Part shown: positions 45,462 to 54,698 of the stretch, piece by piece
How positions within the stretch are numbered: position 1 is the stretch's first letter
Layout: each line of letters begins with the position of its first letter
NCBI GenBank assembly: GCA_927443345.1
Contig: CAKMKJ010000025.1
Span: 1 to 64,000, forward strand
DNA: 64,000 nucleotides
Direction of reading: 5' to 3'
Source of the DNA: an uncultured Anaerolineaceae bacterium
GTDB lineage: Bacteria; Chloroflexota; Anaerolineae; Anaerolineales; Anaerolineaceae
Program-made: the position numbers and the translations under genes
The notes under the pieces: model-generated
Database searches by the model: none
Told to the model about the DNA's origin: nothing
The model's input: only the letters and a program-made list of their open reading frames with translations

Positions 45462-46432
45462 GATAAAACTCCGGATTGTTTCAGATTAGATATAAGACGC
45501 GGATTGACAGGATATTCTGCGGGATCGAAAGTGAGGCCGGTGAGCAGTTCGTAAATCTGAATGTAACGCTGAGAAGCTTGCACCCAGAGGCTGGCATCCA
45601 CGACAGGCGGTTCGCCTTCTCCGCGGTAGCCGAGGGCGGCGTAATGGCGGCGGATGAATTCCTTGTCGAAATTTTCGGGCTCTTCGCCTGAGGCAAAGCG
45701 CTCTGTGTATGAATCGGCCTTCCAGAAGCGTGAAGAATCTGGGGTATGAACTTCGTCAATCAACATGATGCGCCCGTCATCAGCCAAACCGAACTCATAT
45801 TTGGTATCCACCAGGATCATACCGGCAGTCAACGCTATTTGCTGTCCGCGTTTGAAGATTTGGAGGGCTGCCGTTTGGATCTGGTCCCAGCTTTTGGCGT
45901 CAAGATACCCGTGCTGCACGACCTCGGCACAGGTCAGGCGTTCGTCGTGACCGGTTTCACCGCCCTTGGTGGTGGGCGTGATGATGGGGGTGGGGAGCTG
46001 CTGATTCTTTTGTAATCCGTCGTTAAAGGTGTAGCCGTAAATCTCGCGTTCGCCTAGTTCGTAGCGGCGCCAGAGTGCTGTTTCGGTGACGCCGGTGATG
46101 TATCCGCGCACGATCACCTCCACCATAAAAGGCTGAACTTTGGCAACAACAGCAGCGTTGGGATCGGGGATGGAGAGAATGTGATTGGGTATCAAGTCAG
46201 CGGTTTTTTCAAACCACCATGCAGAAAGCTGGTTGAGCACCTGGCCTTTGTAAGGCACCACCGCCAGATTGCGGTCAAAGGCAGACAGTCTATCCGTGGT
46301 GACCAGCAAGCGTTTGTTGTCTGGCAAATCGTACCAATCACGCACTTTGCCTTCCGTGCGGTTGGTGATAGGCAGGTCGCTGGATGCATATGCCAGCGGT
46401 ATGATGGGAAGGATTTCTTTGGTGGTCAACAT
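45458..46432 (-). CDS. purC: SAICAR synthetase, long form
   Basis: The 324-residue ligase joins aspartate to CAIR. It shows EGKVRDWYDLPDNKRLLVTTDRLSAFD (split as EGKVRDWY and TTDRLSAFDR), VRGYITG, and LVDTKYEFGL followed by IDEVHTPDSSRFW. The length is like the yeast Ade1 form (about 306), not the short E. coli enzyme (237). It starts 15 bases after purQ and runs directly into purE, giving the PurC-PurE order of the fused PAICS. Confidence 0.96.
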   Translation of the reverse strand: MLTTKEILPIIPLAYASSDLPITNRTEGKVRDWYDLPDNKRLLVTTDRLSAFDRNLAVVPYKGQVLNQLSAWWFEKTADLIPNHILSIPDPNAAVVAKVQPFMVEVIVRGYITGVTETALWRRYELGEREIYGYTFNDGLQKNQQLPTPIITPTTKGGETGHDERLTCAEVVQHGYLDAKSWDQIQTAALQIFKRGQQIALTAGMILVDTKYEFGLADDGRIMLIDEVHTPDSSRFWKADSYTERFASGEEPENFDKEFIRRHYAALGYRGEGEPPVVDASLWVQASQRYIQIYELLTGLTFDPAEYPVNPRLISNLKQSGVLS

Positions 46433-46447
46433 TCTTTTGATCTCCTA

Positions 46448-47227
46448 TTAACTTTCTGAGGCGTATCGAACGCCGTTTAAAAAAAGCGGCAGCCCTGTAG
46501 CATCAGGACGGTGAATGCGATCAGGGGATTGGAAGGGAAAAACGTGATCTTCAGGGTGAGGCATCAAGCCCAAGACGTTGCCCTGTGGATTGCAAATGCC
46601 GGCAATATCCATCACAGAGCCATTGGGGTTGACCGGATACAAGCCGCTGGCTGGTTTGCCGTCAGGGTGGACGTAAACAAGGGCTAGCTGGTCATTGACT
46701 GAAAGGTTTTTTGCAACAACACTTTCGCTAACCTGGAAGTTTCCTTCACCATGAGCGACAGGGCAATCAATGATGTCTGAGAGACCTTTGGTCCACAGAC
46801 AGTTTTGCGAAACAGGTTTTAAACTTACCCAGCGGCATTCAAAATGATTGCCCTGGTTATGTGTCAGCGTGGCAGTGCGGGTTTCGGTCAGAGCCTTGTT
46901 GCCCGGGAGTATACCCGCCTTGACCAGCACCTGAAAACCGTTGCAAATGCCGATGACAGGTTTGCCAGCAGCCACAAAGGCTTGAACCTGATCGAGGAAA
47001 TAATGCGAAAGGTCAAGGGCGAACAGCTTGCCGGCACCGAGAGCATCTGCATAAGAAAAACCACCAGGTAGAACGAGCATTTGAAAAGCCGACCAGTCCG
47101 TTTTATCTTTGCGCAAGGTCGTGAGCGGCGTAATCTGTGAATCAGCCCCGGCAAGGGTTAAAGCTTGGGCGACGTCTCCATCGCGATTGGTGCCGGGTGT
47201 AAAGAGGATCAAGGCGTTTGGTTTCAT
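46448..47227 (-). CDS. purQ: FGAM synthase glutaminase subunit
   Basis: The 259-residue class I glutaminase feeds ammonia to PurL. The Cys nucleophile is in VIGICNGFQVL, with VLPGGFSYAD before it and the His-Glu pair in GLMPHPEDHVFP. FECRWVSLK and VAHGEGNFQ are typical of PurQ. It is slightly longer than small PurQ proteins (about 225-230). Its ATG overlaps the purL stop codon, which ensures equal synthesis of the two subunits. Confidence 0.95.
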   Translation of the reverse strand: MKPNALILFTPGTNRDGDVAQALTLAGADSQITPLTTLRKDKTDWSAFQMLVLPGGFSYADALGAGKLFALDLSHYFLDQVQAFVAAGKPVIGICNGFQVLVKAGILPGNKALTETRTATLTHNQGNHFECRWVSLKPVSQNCLWTKGLSDIIDCPVAHGEGNFQVSESVVAKNLSVNDQLALVYVHPDGKPASGLYPVNPNGSVMDIAGICNPQGNVLGLMPHPEDHVFPFQSPDRIHRPDATGLPLFLNGVRYASES

Positions 47228-50169
47228 GCCAGACCTCCTGCTATCTTGCGGTCTTTCCAGGCGCTCAACATGTCAGCAATAGGAACATTCAAAATGGGAT
47301 ACTTGGCGTGATTTATTTGCAAGTTCTGATGATTTTCGACTTTTCCAATTAACCGGATGGCGTAGTTTGACATCAGGTCTTCAAATTCAAACTGAGACTC
47401 GGCGGTGACTTCCACTAAAAAGCAGCCGGATGTCTCACCGAATAATGCGCGAATGGGTACTTCGTTATTGCGCAGATGTAGTTGCGCACCGAGGCGTCCT
47501 GCCAAGCACATTTCGGCAGCAGCAACCGCCAGCCCGCCTTCACTGAGGTCGTGGCAGGCTGCCACCAGTTTTTCTTGAACAGCTTTGTAAAAAGCCAGGT
47601 AAAAACGAGGATTTGCTTTGCTGCAAACGGGAAGGCCTTCATCAATAGCTTGGGTTGGATGTACCAAATTGAAATGGCTGCCGCCAAAGGCAGGGGCAAA
47701 ATCGCCGATCAGGTAGATCAGGCTGCCGTCGTGCTTGAAATCCATGGTCAGTGACTGCTGCCAATCTGGCATCACTCCCAGAGCCGAAATGAGCAGGGTG
47801 GGCGGAATGGCGTGGAGTTTGCCATCCGAGCCAAGGTATTCATTGTTAAAAGAATCTTTACCAGAGATGAAGGGCGCTTCGTAATGTACAGCGGCTTCAA
47901 GACATGCCTGGGCGGATTGCACCAGGTCGCCCATAATCTCAGGCCGGGTGGGGTCACCCCAGCAGAAGTTATCCAGTATGGCGATGCGCGAGGGATCCGC
48001 ACCACAGGCCACCGCGTTGCGAAAGGCTTCGTCAATCGTCAGCCAGGTCATCTGATAAGGATCAATTTTGCCGTACTCAGGGTTCAATCCGTTTGAAAGC
48101 ACAAAGGCGTGGTTGGTCATGCTGGCCAGCGGTTTGATCACACTGCCATCCGAGGGGCCATCGTGGCGCAAACCGCACAAGGGCTTAACTACCGTGCCGC
48201 CCTGAACTTCGTGATCGTAATCACGGATGGTGCGTTCTTTTGAGGCAATATTGGGATGTGATAACAGTTTGAGTAATGTATTTTGAAAGTCACTGTTGGT
48301 TTGATCGTCAATGCTGATGGTCTGACCGGTTTCGAACCGTGGTTTGTTGATCCTGGCGGAATAATGGCGTTGAGGGATGCCGTGATGCAAGAACTCGTTA
48401 TCCAGGTCAAGCACAAGGGTGGCGCCGTGAAAGACACGCATGCGGCCGGTACCGGTGAAGTTGCCAATGTCGGTCATTTCGACTTCATACTGAATACATA
48501 AGGCTGACAAAGCCTCGAGATTTTTCTTGGGAACAGCGATGACCATGCGTTCCTGGGCTTCTGAAAGCCAAATTTCCCACGGAGCCAGGCCGGGATACTT
48601 GAGCAGCACTTTCTTGAGCTGAACATCGCCACCGCATTCGGAGGCCATTTCACCCACTGCTGAAGAAAGTCCGCCGGCACCGCAATCGGTGATTGAGTTG
48701 TATAGTTCGCTATCACGGGCGAGCATGAGTACATCCACGAGACCTTTTTCAACCACAGGTGCGCCGATCTGGACGGATGCACCCGAGACCTCACCTGTCT
48801 GGGCGTCCATGGTCATGGAAGAGAAAGTGGCACCGCGCAAGCCGTCGCGGCCAGTGCGTCCGCCGAGGACGATGATGTGATCTCCGGGGGTCGTGGCGTG
48901 CGGATTGCTGCCTTTAGGCGCAAGACCGACGCTGCCGCAAAACACCAGCGGATTAGCGACATAACCGGGATCGTACCAGATGGCGCCGTTGACGGTGGGG
49001 ATACCCATCTTGTTGCCGTAATCCTGAATACCGGCCACCACGCCAGATGCGATGCGCCGCGGATGCAGCACGCCTTCGGGCACCTCGGAGAGGGGCAGGT
49101 CAGCAGGACCGAAGCATAAAATATCCGTGGAGGCGATGGGTTTGGCAGACACGCCGATCACGTCGCGGATCACGCCGCCAATGCCCGTGTTAGCGCCGCC
49201 AAAGGGTTCAATGGCGGAAGGATGGTTGTGAGTCTCGACCTTAAAACTGAGTTCGTGAATGCCGTCAAATTCAACAATGCCGGCGTTTTCGGTGAATGCT
49301 GATAACACCCAATCCGCGTTGACCTGTTTGGTGGCGGCGCGGATGGTCTGGTTGAAGAGATGGCTGTATTGAGTAGGAAAGCTGCGTGAATCGGATTTAT
49401 CGCGTTTGACGCTGACCTGGGATTTAAAGGTTTTATGAACACAGTGTTCGCTCCAGGTTTGGGCGAGCATTTCAAATTCTATGTCGGTCAGGTCGCGGTT
49501 TTCGCGTTCGCAGTAATCCTGAATGGCATGCATCTCGGCCAGGTTGAGGGCTGCCCGGCGCGAGGAGGAAACAGCCAGCAGACCGGTGTCATCCAATCCG
49601 CGCAGCAAGATGGACTCAACCAGGTCATGACTTTGCGCTGCTGTTGAAAAAGACGGGGTGATCTCACCAAGCGCGTAAGTCTGGATGACTGAATTGGAGA
49701 GCAACCGTTTAGCGGCAAGGTGTAATAAGTCGTCAGTTAATCCATCACCGTTAATGATGAATCGCAAGCCGGTGCAGGCGGATTCAAGTGAAGATATGCC
49801 GAGCAGGTGGGCGGCGCGGACTATTTGTTCCGCCACGGGGTCTGTTACACCAGGACGAAGCGCCACCTCAATGGTGCGTGTGGCGGGGTGTTCTTTCTGG
49901 TTTGGGTTGTGATCTGTCAGGGGGATCTCAAGAAGGTCTATTTCTATTACCTGGGTTACCGGGTCGTGCAGGAGCTGCGCCGCCAGTTTTTCGGCTTCTG
50001 GTTCGTCCAGACCTCCTCGCACGAAGTAGAGGTCGTGACATCGAATTTGGGTGATTTGGTTGAGTGAGAGCGAGTGGGCATCAGCAAGGTAGCCGAGGGA
50101 GCGAGGGTCGTTGGCAGTGTTGGGTTTAACGACGAAACGATAAACTGCTGCCGAGCCGTTTACTTTCAT
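47224..50169 (-). CDS. purL: FGAM synthase catalytic subunit with fused PurS-like N-terminus
   Basis: The 981-residue protein converts FGAR to FGAM. The core (about 215-950) has QTWSEHCVHKTF, the substrate loop FKVETHNHPSAIEPFGGANTG (given here as KVETHNHPSA), GGRTGRDGLRGATFSS, and DLSEGGLAVAAAEM. The first 170 residues hold two PurS-like halves: YRFVVKPNTANDPRSLGYL and IEVALRPGVTDPVAEQIV. PurS is therefore built in while PurQ is separate, which lies between the small (PurL+PurQ+PurS) and large single-chain types. It heads the purine operon, behind a promoter overlapped by a palindrome. Confidence 0.93.
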   Translation of the reverse strand: MKVNGSAAVYRFVVKPNTANDPRSLGYLADAHSLSLNQITQIRCHDLYFVRGGLDEPEAEKLAAQLLHDPVTQVIEIDLLEIPLTDHNPNQKEHPATRTIEVALRPGVTDPVAEQIVRAAHLLGISSLESACTGLRFIINGDGLTDDLLHLAAKRLLSNSVIQTYALGEITPSFSTAAQSHDLVESILLRGLDDTGLLAVSSSRRAALNLAEMHAIQDYCERENRDLTDIEFEMLAQTWSEHCVHKTFKSQVSVKRDKSDSRSFPTQYSHLFNQTIRAATKQVNADWVLSAFTENAGIVEFDGIHELSFKVETHNHPSAIEPFGGANTGIGGVIRDVIGVSAKPIASTDILCFGPADLPLSEVPEGVLHPRRIASGVVAGIQDYGNKMGIPTVNGAIWYDPGYVANPLVFCGSVGLAPKGSNPHATTPGDHIIVLGGRTGRDGLRGATFSSMTMDAQTGEVSGASVQIGAPVVEKGLVDVLMLARDSELYNSITDCGAGGLSSAVGEMASECGGDVQLKKVLLKYPGLAPWEIWLSEAQERMVIAVPKKNLEALSALCIQYEVEMTDIGNFTGTGRMRVFHGATLVLDLDNEFLHHGIPQRHYSARINKPRFETGQTISIDDQTNSDFQNTLLKLLSHPNIASKERTIRDYDHEVQGGTVVKPLCGLRHDGPSDGSVIKPLASMTNHAFVLSNGLNPEYGKIDPYQMTWLTIDEAFRNAVACGADPSRIAILDNFCWGDPTRPEIMGDLVQSAQACLEAAVHYEAPFISGKDSFNNEYLGSDGKLHAIPPTLLISALGVMPDWQQSLTMDFKHDGSLIYLIGDFAPAFGGSHFNLVHPTQAIDEGLPVCSKANPRFYLAFYKAVQEKLVAACHDLSEGGLAVAAAEMCLAGRLGAQLHLRNNEVPIRALFGETSGCFLVEVTAESQFEFEDLMSNYAIRLIGKVENHQNLQINHAKYPILNVPIADMLSAWKDRKIAGGLA

Positions 50170-50204
50170 AGAAGGATAACCTCATAATGTTTATTAATGG
50201 TTCG

Positions 50205-50238
50205 ATTTTAGTGTTCTTTAGCTCATTTGTCTAGACAA
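50205..50238 (-). promoter_or_regulatory. purL promoter with palindromic operator candidate
   Basis: On the minus strand TAGACA (50233-50228) and TAAAAT (50210-50205) are separated by 17 bases and lie 36 bases before the purL ATG. The -35 box is inside a perfect 12-bp palindrome, TTGTCTAGACAA (50227-50238). A dimeric repressor bound there would block the promoter. It does not resemble the PurR box of E. coli or the PurBox of Bacillus as I know them. Confidence 0.5.
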
Positions 50239-50241
50239 TAC

Positions 50242-50268
50242 ACCTTAAATTAATCATATTCTTAAGGT
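50242..50268. repeat. Inverted repeat between purB and purL
   Basis: ACCTTAA (50242-50248) and TTAAGGT (50262-50268) flank an AT-rich 13-base loop. There is no T-run. It may end purB transcription weakly or be a second half of the purL control region. Confidence 0.4.
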
Positions 50269-50323
50269 CACCACAATAGGGGAGCACTCCGGATTTTCTA
50301 CTAACGCTAAAATGAACCAGACA

Positions 50324-51715
50324 CTATGAATTGATGAGGTTTTTGATGCGCTTTGCCAGTTCACGACTGGCGGTGGGGGCTATGCCGGTATAGGCAGAAA
50401 CTTCAGAAAGCGCGTCCACTTCATCCGCAGTCAGGTGCTGCAAGATGAAATCATCTTTTTTGAGCAACCCGGTGAGGGGATTTTTTTCGCCGTGTTGGAT
50501 TGCCTGCCAGGCGGTCATGGCGTGATTGCGCAGGTGTTCGTGGGTCTCCTGACGATCCGCGCCTTTTTTACTAAGCGCCATCATCACACGCTCTGTGCAG
50601 GCAAAGGGGGCATAAATTTCTAGGTTGCGCTGGATGGCTTCATGGTTGATAGTCATATTCTTAACCAGCTTGTTCATCACATGGAGCAATTCATCGCAAA
50701 TGAGGAAGGATTCCGGCAGAATGGTGCGGCGATTGGCGCTGTCATCCAGGGTGCGTTCGAGCAGGTTGGTGGCGGCGTTCTGCCAGGCCACCTGCGGATA
50801 CACAGAAAGCTGGCGCGCCAGCGAATCAATCTTTTCGGCGTTGATCGGGTTGCGCTTGAACGGCATGGCCGAAGAGCCCACCTGTTTGGCGGCGAAAAAT
50901 TCGCTGATCTCGCCGATGGATGGAGATTGCAGCACGCGCAGGTCAAAAGCGAATTTGTGCAGCGCGGCGCCTAAACTGGCTAAGGCGCTAAGCACGGTGA
51001 AATCCTGCTTGCGTGAACAGGTCTGCGTGCTAATGGGATAAAAAGGCAGTTTCAGATCATCGCTGAGGGCTTTTTCAAATGCAGGGTAGTTTTCAGCGCC
51101 CAGCAGATCAAAATATGCTGCGGATGTGCCAACGGCACCTTTAAAACCTTTACCCCACAGGCTGGTTTTAACTTCTTGCAGTGATTGCCAATCATCCAGC
51201 AGGTCTTGAGCGTAGACCGATAGTCTGTAACCCAGGGTGGAAGGTTCGGCGGGCTGCAGGTGGGTGAAAGCCATGATGGGCAGATCGGCGGTCTCTTCCA
51301 TGCGGGCGGCGAGAGAGAGCAGCAGCGTTTCGAGTTTGGCAAGCACCAGCTCCAGCGCACTGCGCATACGCAGCACATCAGTGTTGTCTTCAATATCCAT
51401 CGAAGTGGCGCCCATGTGGATCACTCCGCCGGCAGTCGGGCACTGGGCTGCATACGTTTTCAGTTCCGCCATCAGGTCGTGATGAATCTCCGATTCGATA
51501 TCAAGTGCGGTTTCCATATCAATTTCTGAGGCATGCTGATCCAGTTCGGTCACCTGTTCAGGGGTGACCAATCCAAACGCGGATTGGGCGCGAGCCAGCG
51601 ACACCCACAAACGGCGCCAGGTCTTGCGTTTGTTGACCTCGCTCCACACCTCGCGCATTTCCTTTGACCCGTAACGCCAACTGAACGGGGATTGGTAATT
51701 GTCATACATGCTCAT
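50324..51715 (-). CDS. purB: Adenylosuccinate lyase
   Basis: The 463-residue lyase acts twice: on SAICAR in the route to IMP, and on adenylosuccinate for AMP. It shows IHMGATSMDIEDNTDVLRM, AFTHLQPAEPSTLGYRL and the fumarase-superfamily signature loop GSSAMPFKRNPINAEKI, abridged as SSAMPFKRNP. I chose the ATG at 51715 (MSMYDNYQSPF) eight bases after AAGGA; the longer reading has no site. It is separated from purL by 154 bases containing a promoter, so it may be transcribed on its own or as the head of the purine block. Confidence 0.95.
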   Translation of the reverse strand: MSMYDNYQSPFSWRYGSKEMREVWSEVNKRKTWRRLWVSLARAQSAFGLVTPEQVTELDQHASEIDMETALDIESEIHHDLMAELKTYAAQCPTAGGVIHMGATSMDIEDNTDVLRMRSALELVLAKLETLLLSLAARMEETADLPIMAFTHLQPAEPSTLGYRLSVYAQDLLDDWQSLQEVKTSLWGKGFKGAVGTSAAYFDLLGAENYPAFEKALSDDLKLPFYPISTQTCSRKQDFTVLSALASLGAALHKFAFDLRVLQSPSIGEISEFFAAKQVGSSAMPFKRNPINAEKIDSLARQLSVYPQVAWQNAATNLLERTLDDSANRRTILPESFLICDELLHVMNKLVKNMTINHEAIQRNLEIYAPFACTERVMMALSKKGADRQETHEHLRNHAMTAWQAIQHGEKNPLTGLLKKDDFILQHLTADEVDALSEVSAYTGIAPTASRELAKRIKNLINS

Positions 51716-51793
51716 GGAAATCATCCTTGCGAAAAATGTATTCTGATAACAACCAGACTCACCCGAAAACGCTAACACGTCACGGATAAATGT

Positions 51794-51799
51794 ATTATA
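51794..51799 (-). promoter_or_regulatory. -10 box upstream of purB
   Basis: TATAAT on the minus strand lies 78 bases before the purB ATG, in the 141-base gap after pheA. The -35 region is poor. It suggests that purB is not simply the tail of the aromatic operon. Confidence 0.4.
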
Positions 51800-51856
51800 C
51801 GTGCGACTGAAAAATGGTACAGCTTTTAAACCAGGATTACTAAAAAGTTAACAAAT

Positions 51857-52705
51857 CTAAAAAGAATTTCTCGGGTAAGACCCCAACACTCTTAAAAGGG
51901 TGGCGTATTCTTCAAGATGATTCAGTGCGCGGATGACCTTTTGGTCCTTGGTCGAACCGGCGAAATCCACGTAGAACTGGTACTCACCAGGTTGGCCGAT
52001 TAGCGGACGGGATTCCAGCTTCGAGAGGTCAATGTCGCGCAGCGCGAAGACGCTTAAGGCCTTGAAGAGCGAACCGGGCAGGTTTTTCAGACACACCAAA
52101 ATAGAAGTTTTGGCGTCTTTGCCGGGGTCAACAGGTTCAGGGGAGAGCACCAGAAAGCGGGTGAAATTAGCCTCGTCGTCTTCAATACCTTCCATCAAAA
52201 TGGACATACCGTAAAGCTCAGCGGCGCGGCGGCTGGCAATGGCGGCCGTGGTCTGGTTGCGGGTTTCAGCCAACTGTTTGACTGCGCCGGCGGTGTCGTA
52301 GACTTGCTCCACTTTAACGCCGCCTTCCCAGCGATCGAGAAAGCCACGGCATTGGTCAAGTGCTTGGGGATGACTGATGACCTTGGTAATCTTATCCATG
52401 GTGGCACCGGGGGCGGCGATCAGGCAGTGGCGCACACGCAGGGTGGTTTCGCCGATGATATGAAGGCTGTGTTCTCTGAGCAGATCATAATTGCGGTGAA
52501 TGCTGCCGGCCAGCGAATTTTCGATGGGGATGAAGCCAAGTTGGCAGGCACCGCTATCAACGGCGTCAAAGACATCTTCAAAACGGGCTTTGCCTACCGC
52601 AACGGCCTTGCTGCCAAAATATTCGAAAAGAGCGGCTTCAGAATAGGCGCCGGGTTCGCCCTGAAAAGCGACGTTGAGAGAAGTAGTGGAATTAAGATTG
52701 GTCAT
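51857..52705 (-). CDS. pheA: Prephenate dehydratase
   Basis: The 282-residue enzyme makes phenylpyruvate for phenylalanine. The catalytic domain (1-190) starts VAFQGEPGAYSEAALFEYF and has LAGSIHRNYDLL and the active-site NFTRFLVLS. A C-terminal ACT domain (about 200-275) with KLESRPLIGQPGEYQFYVD carries the ESRP motif that binds phenylalanine for feedback inhibition. There is no fused chorismate mutase; that activity is AroH upstream. It is the last gene of the aromatic operon and overlaps aroQ by 14 bases. Confidence 0.96.
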   Translation of the reverse strand: MTNLNSTTSLNVAFQGEPGAYSEAALFEYFGSKAVAVGKARFEDVFDAVDSGACQLGFIPIENSLAGSIHRNYDLLREHSLHIIGETTLRVRHCLIAAPGATMDKITKVISHPQALDQCRGFLDRWEGGVKVEQVYDTAGAVKQLAETRNQTTAAIASRRAAELYGMSILMEGIEDDEANFTRFLVLSPEPVDPGKDAKTSILVCLKNLPGSLFKALSVFALRDIDLSKLESRPLIGQPGEYQFYVDFAGSTKDQKVIRALNHLEEYATLLRVLGSYPRNSF

Positions 52706-53135
52706 CGAGGATTCCTTTCAATGCCGTTAAGGCGGAAGTATAAGAGCGCCAGCCCAGGCCGGTGATGGTACCGGCGCAAACCGGCGAGATCACTGAAGTG
52801 CGGCGGAAGTCTTCACGCGCATAAATATTAGAGAGGTGTACCTCGATCACGGGCAATCCAATCGAAGCAATGGCGTCGCGCAGTGCGATGGAGGTGTGAC
52901 TGTAAGCGCCTGGATTAAAAATCACACCATTAGCCCATTTGATCGCATCCTGTAGGGTGTCAATGAGTTCCCCTTCGTGGTTGGATTGCACAAAGTGCAA
53001 TTCTACATCGAGCGGCTTTGAAAGATCAGACAGATGTTGATTAATCTCATCAAGCGTCTGGGTGCCATAATGTGCGGGGTCGCGCTTGCCAAGAAAGTTC
53101 AGGTTGGGACCGTTGAGAATTAAAATGGATTTCAT
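52692..53135 (-). CDS. aroQ: Type II 3-dehydroquinate dehydratase
   Basis: The 147-residue enzyme converts dehydroquinate to dehydroshikimate. It starts ILILNGPNLNFLGKRDPAHYG with the catalytic Tyr and flexible loop Arg. It continues with NPGAYSHTSIALRDAI and EVHLSNIYARE with the catalytic His. Size and motifs are those of the dodecameric type II family. It lies 12 bases after aroKB and overlaps pheA. Confidence 0.96.
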   Translation of the reverse strand: MKSILILNGPNLNFLGKRDPAHYGTQTLDEINQHLSDLSKPLDVELHFVQSNHEGELIDTLQDAIKWANGVIFNPGAYSHTSIALRDAIASIGLPVIEVHLSNIYAREDFRRTSVISPVCAGTITGLGWRSYTSALTALKGILDDQS

Positions 53136-53147
53136 AATTATTCCTCC

Positions 53148-54698
53148 TTACCAAATAATGCGGTTTTCCCAGTCTTCAACGACCAGGCCGGTTTGCACCT
53201 TGCCGATCCGTTCTGGCAGGGCGAAATGGATTTGTTTGGCGGTGCGTTTTTTATCCAACAAGGTAGCGGCAATAATTTCCTGGCGGTTCAGGTCAGCCGG
53301 GATTCTGACCGGCAGACCCATTTTAGTGAAATCCGCAGCCAGTTTTTCTGCTAAACCGGGTTCGGCGAGATTGATGGATTCAGCCAGGCGGGCTTCAGCA
53401 ATCATGCCAATGGCCACACATTCGCCGTGAGAGAGCCGATAGTTTGAGGCTTTCTCAACCCCATGGCCAATGGTGTGGCCAAGATTGAGCGACTGGCGCA
53501 GACCTCTTTCATAGGGGTCGGCGGTGATGATCTCGACCTTAACCGCAATGGCACGGCTGATCAGTTCGGTGATGTCGTTGATGTTTTGCGGCCAACCAGC
53601 GGCACATTGATTGTAGAGAGTAAGGTCGGCAATGACGCCGTGTTTGATAGTTTCGGCCATTCCGCTGAGTATTTCGGCAGGGGGCAGGGTGCTCAAGACT
53701 TCGGGGTCTGACAACACCAAGAGCGGGGCATGAAAAGCACCGATCAGGTTCTTGCCCTGCGGTAAATCCGCGCCGGTCTTGCCGCCCAGGCTTGAATCAA
53801 CCATGGCGAGCAGACTGGTGGGCACATTCACCCAGGGCACACCGCGCAAATAGGTGGCCGCAGCAAAGCCGGTCAGGTCGCCGGTGACGCCTCCGCCCAG
53901 GGCGATGACCACGCTGCCTCGTTCAACGCCGGCAGAAAGTAAGCCTTCCCAAATGGCAGCAACCGTCTGGATGGTCTTGTGTTCTTCACCGGCAGGAATG
54001 ACAATTTTCACGGCTTCAATACCGGCTGCATTGAGTGATTTGAGGGTGCGGCCAGCATAAAGCGGATTGACATTTTGGTCGCACACCAGCGCGGCTGGGC
54101 CGTGGATGCCGTGTTCGACCAGGGATTTGCCGAGTTGATTTAAAATACCCGGCTGCACCACAATATCGTAGGCTTCGTCCATGCCCTGCACTTGAAACTG
54201 GCCAATACGGATTTGAATTTCGCGTACGATCTCCTCCGGGTTGAGGTTGTCTGTAATCATCGCTTTACCAAAAGAAGCATAATGCTCATGGCGGTGGGCG
54301 AGCAGGTCTGTCAGGCGTTGGCGGGGATCATCCATTACCAATGGGCGTACATAGTTATCGGCGGAAAGACGTGAAACGAGCGTATCAATGCTGGCTGAGA
54401 GCAAGACGACTTGGCCGTAGCTTTCGGTCAACAACCGGTTCTTGTTATCGAGCAGTGCGCCGCCGCCCAGAGAAATCACTGAGGATGGATCCGCTTTGAG
54501 CAGGTGATCCAGAGTGGCGCTTTCGAGTTCGCGAAAAACCGCTTCGCCCAAAATACGAAACATGGTTTCGATGGATTGCCCTGCTTCTTTTTCAATTTCG
54601 GCATCCAGGTCAAACCAGGTTTTGTTGAGCCGTTGAGCAAGCAATCGGCCAACGGTGGTTTTACCAGTGCCTGATGGGCCGTACAGGCAGATGCTCAT
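53148..54698 (-). CDS. aroKB: Fused shikimate kinase and 3-dehydroquinate synthase (AroK-AroB)
   Basis: The 516-residue fusion joins steps 5 and 2 of the shikimate pathway. Residues 1-165 are shikimate kinase: Walker A GPSGTGKTT, DLDAEIEKEAG and SLGGGALLD. Residues 170-516 are dehydroquinate synthase: NAD-binding ALGGGVTGDLTGFAA, TSLLAMVDSSLGGKTG, KNLIGAF and zinc ligands in the GMAETIKHG and LNLGHTIGH segments. One continuous frame covers both. Its ATG overlaps the aroC stop. Such fusions are known in Thermotoga. Confidence 0.95.
   Translation of the reverse strand: MSICLYGPSGTGKTTVGRLLAQRLNKTWFDLDAEIEKEAGQSIETMFRILGEAVFRELESATLDHLLKADPSSVISLGGGALLDNKNRLLTESYGQVVLLSASIDTLVSRLSADNYVRPLVMDDPRQRLTDLLAHRHEHYASFGKAMITDNLNPEEIVREIQIRIGQFQVQGMDEAYDIVVQPGILNQLGKSLVEHGIHGPAALVCDQNVNPLYAGRTLKSLNAAGIEAVKIVIPAGEEHKTIQTVAAIWEGLLSAGVERGSVVIALGGGVTGDLTGFAAATYLRGVPWVNVPTSLLAMVDSSLGGKTGADLPQGKNLIGAFHAPLLVLSDPEVLSTLPPAEILSGMAETIKHGVIADLTLYNQCAAGWPQNINDITELISRAIAVKVEIITADPYERGLRQSLNLGHTIGHGVEKASNYRLSHGECVAIGMIAEARLAESINLAEPGLAEKLAADFTKMGLPVRIPADLNRQEIIAATLLDKKRTAKQIHFALPERIGKVQTGLVVEDWENRIIW

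Noticed and set aside
50170..50323. Purine or PRPP riboswitch upstream of purL
   Set aside because: I could not find the conserved loops of the purine riboswitch or a terminator next to purL; only a palindrome and a short AT-rich inverted repeat are present.
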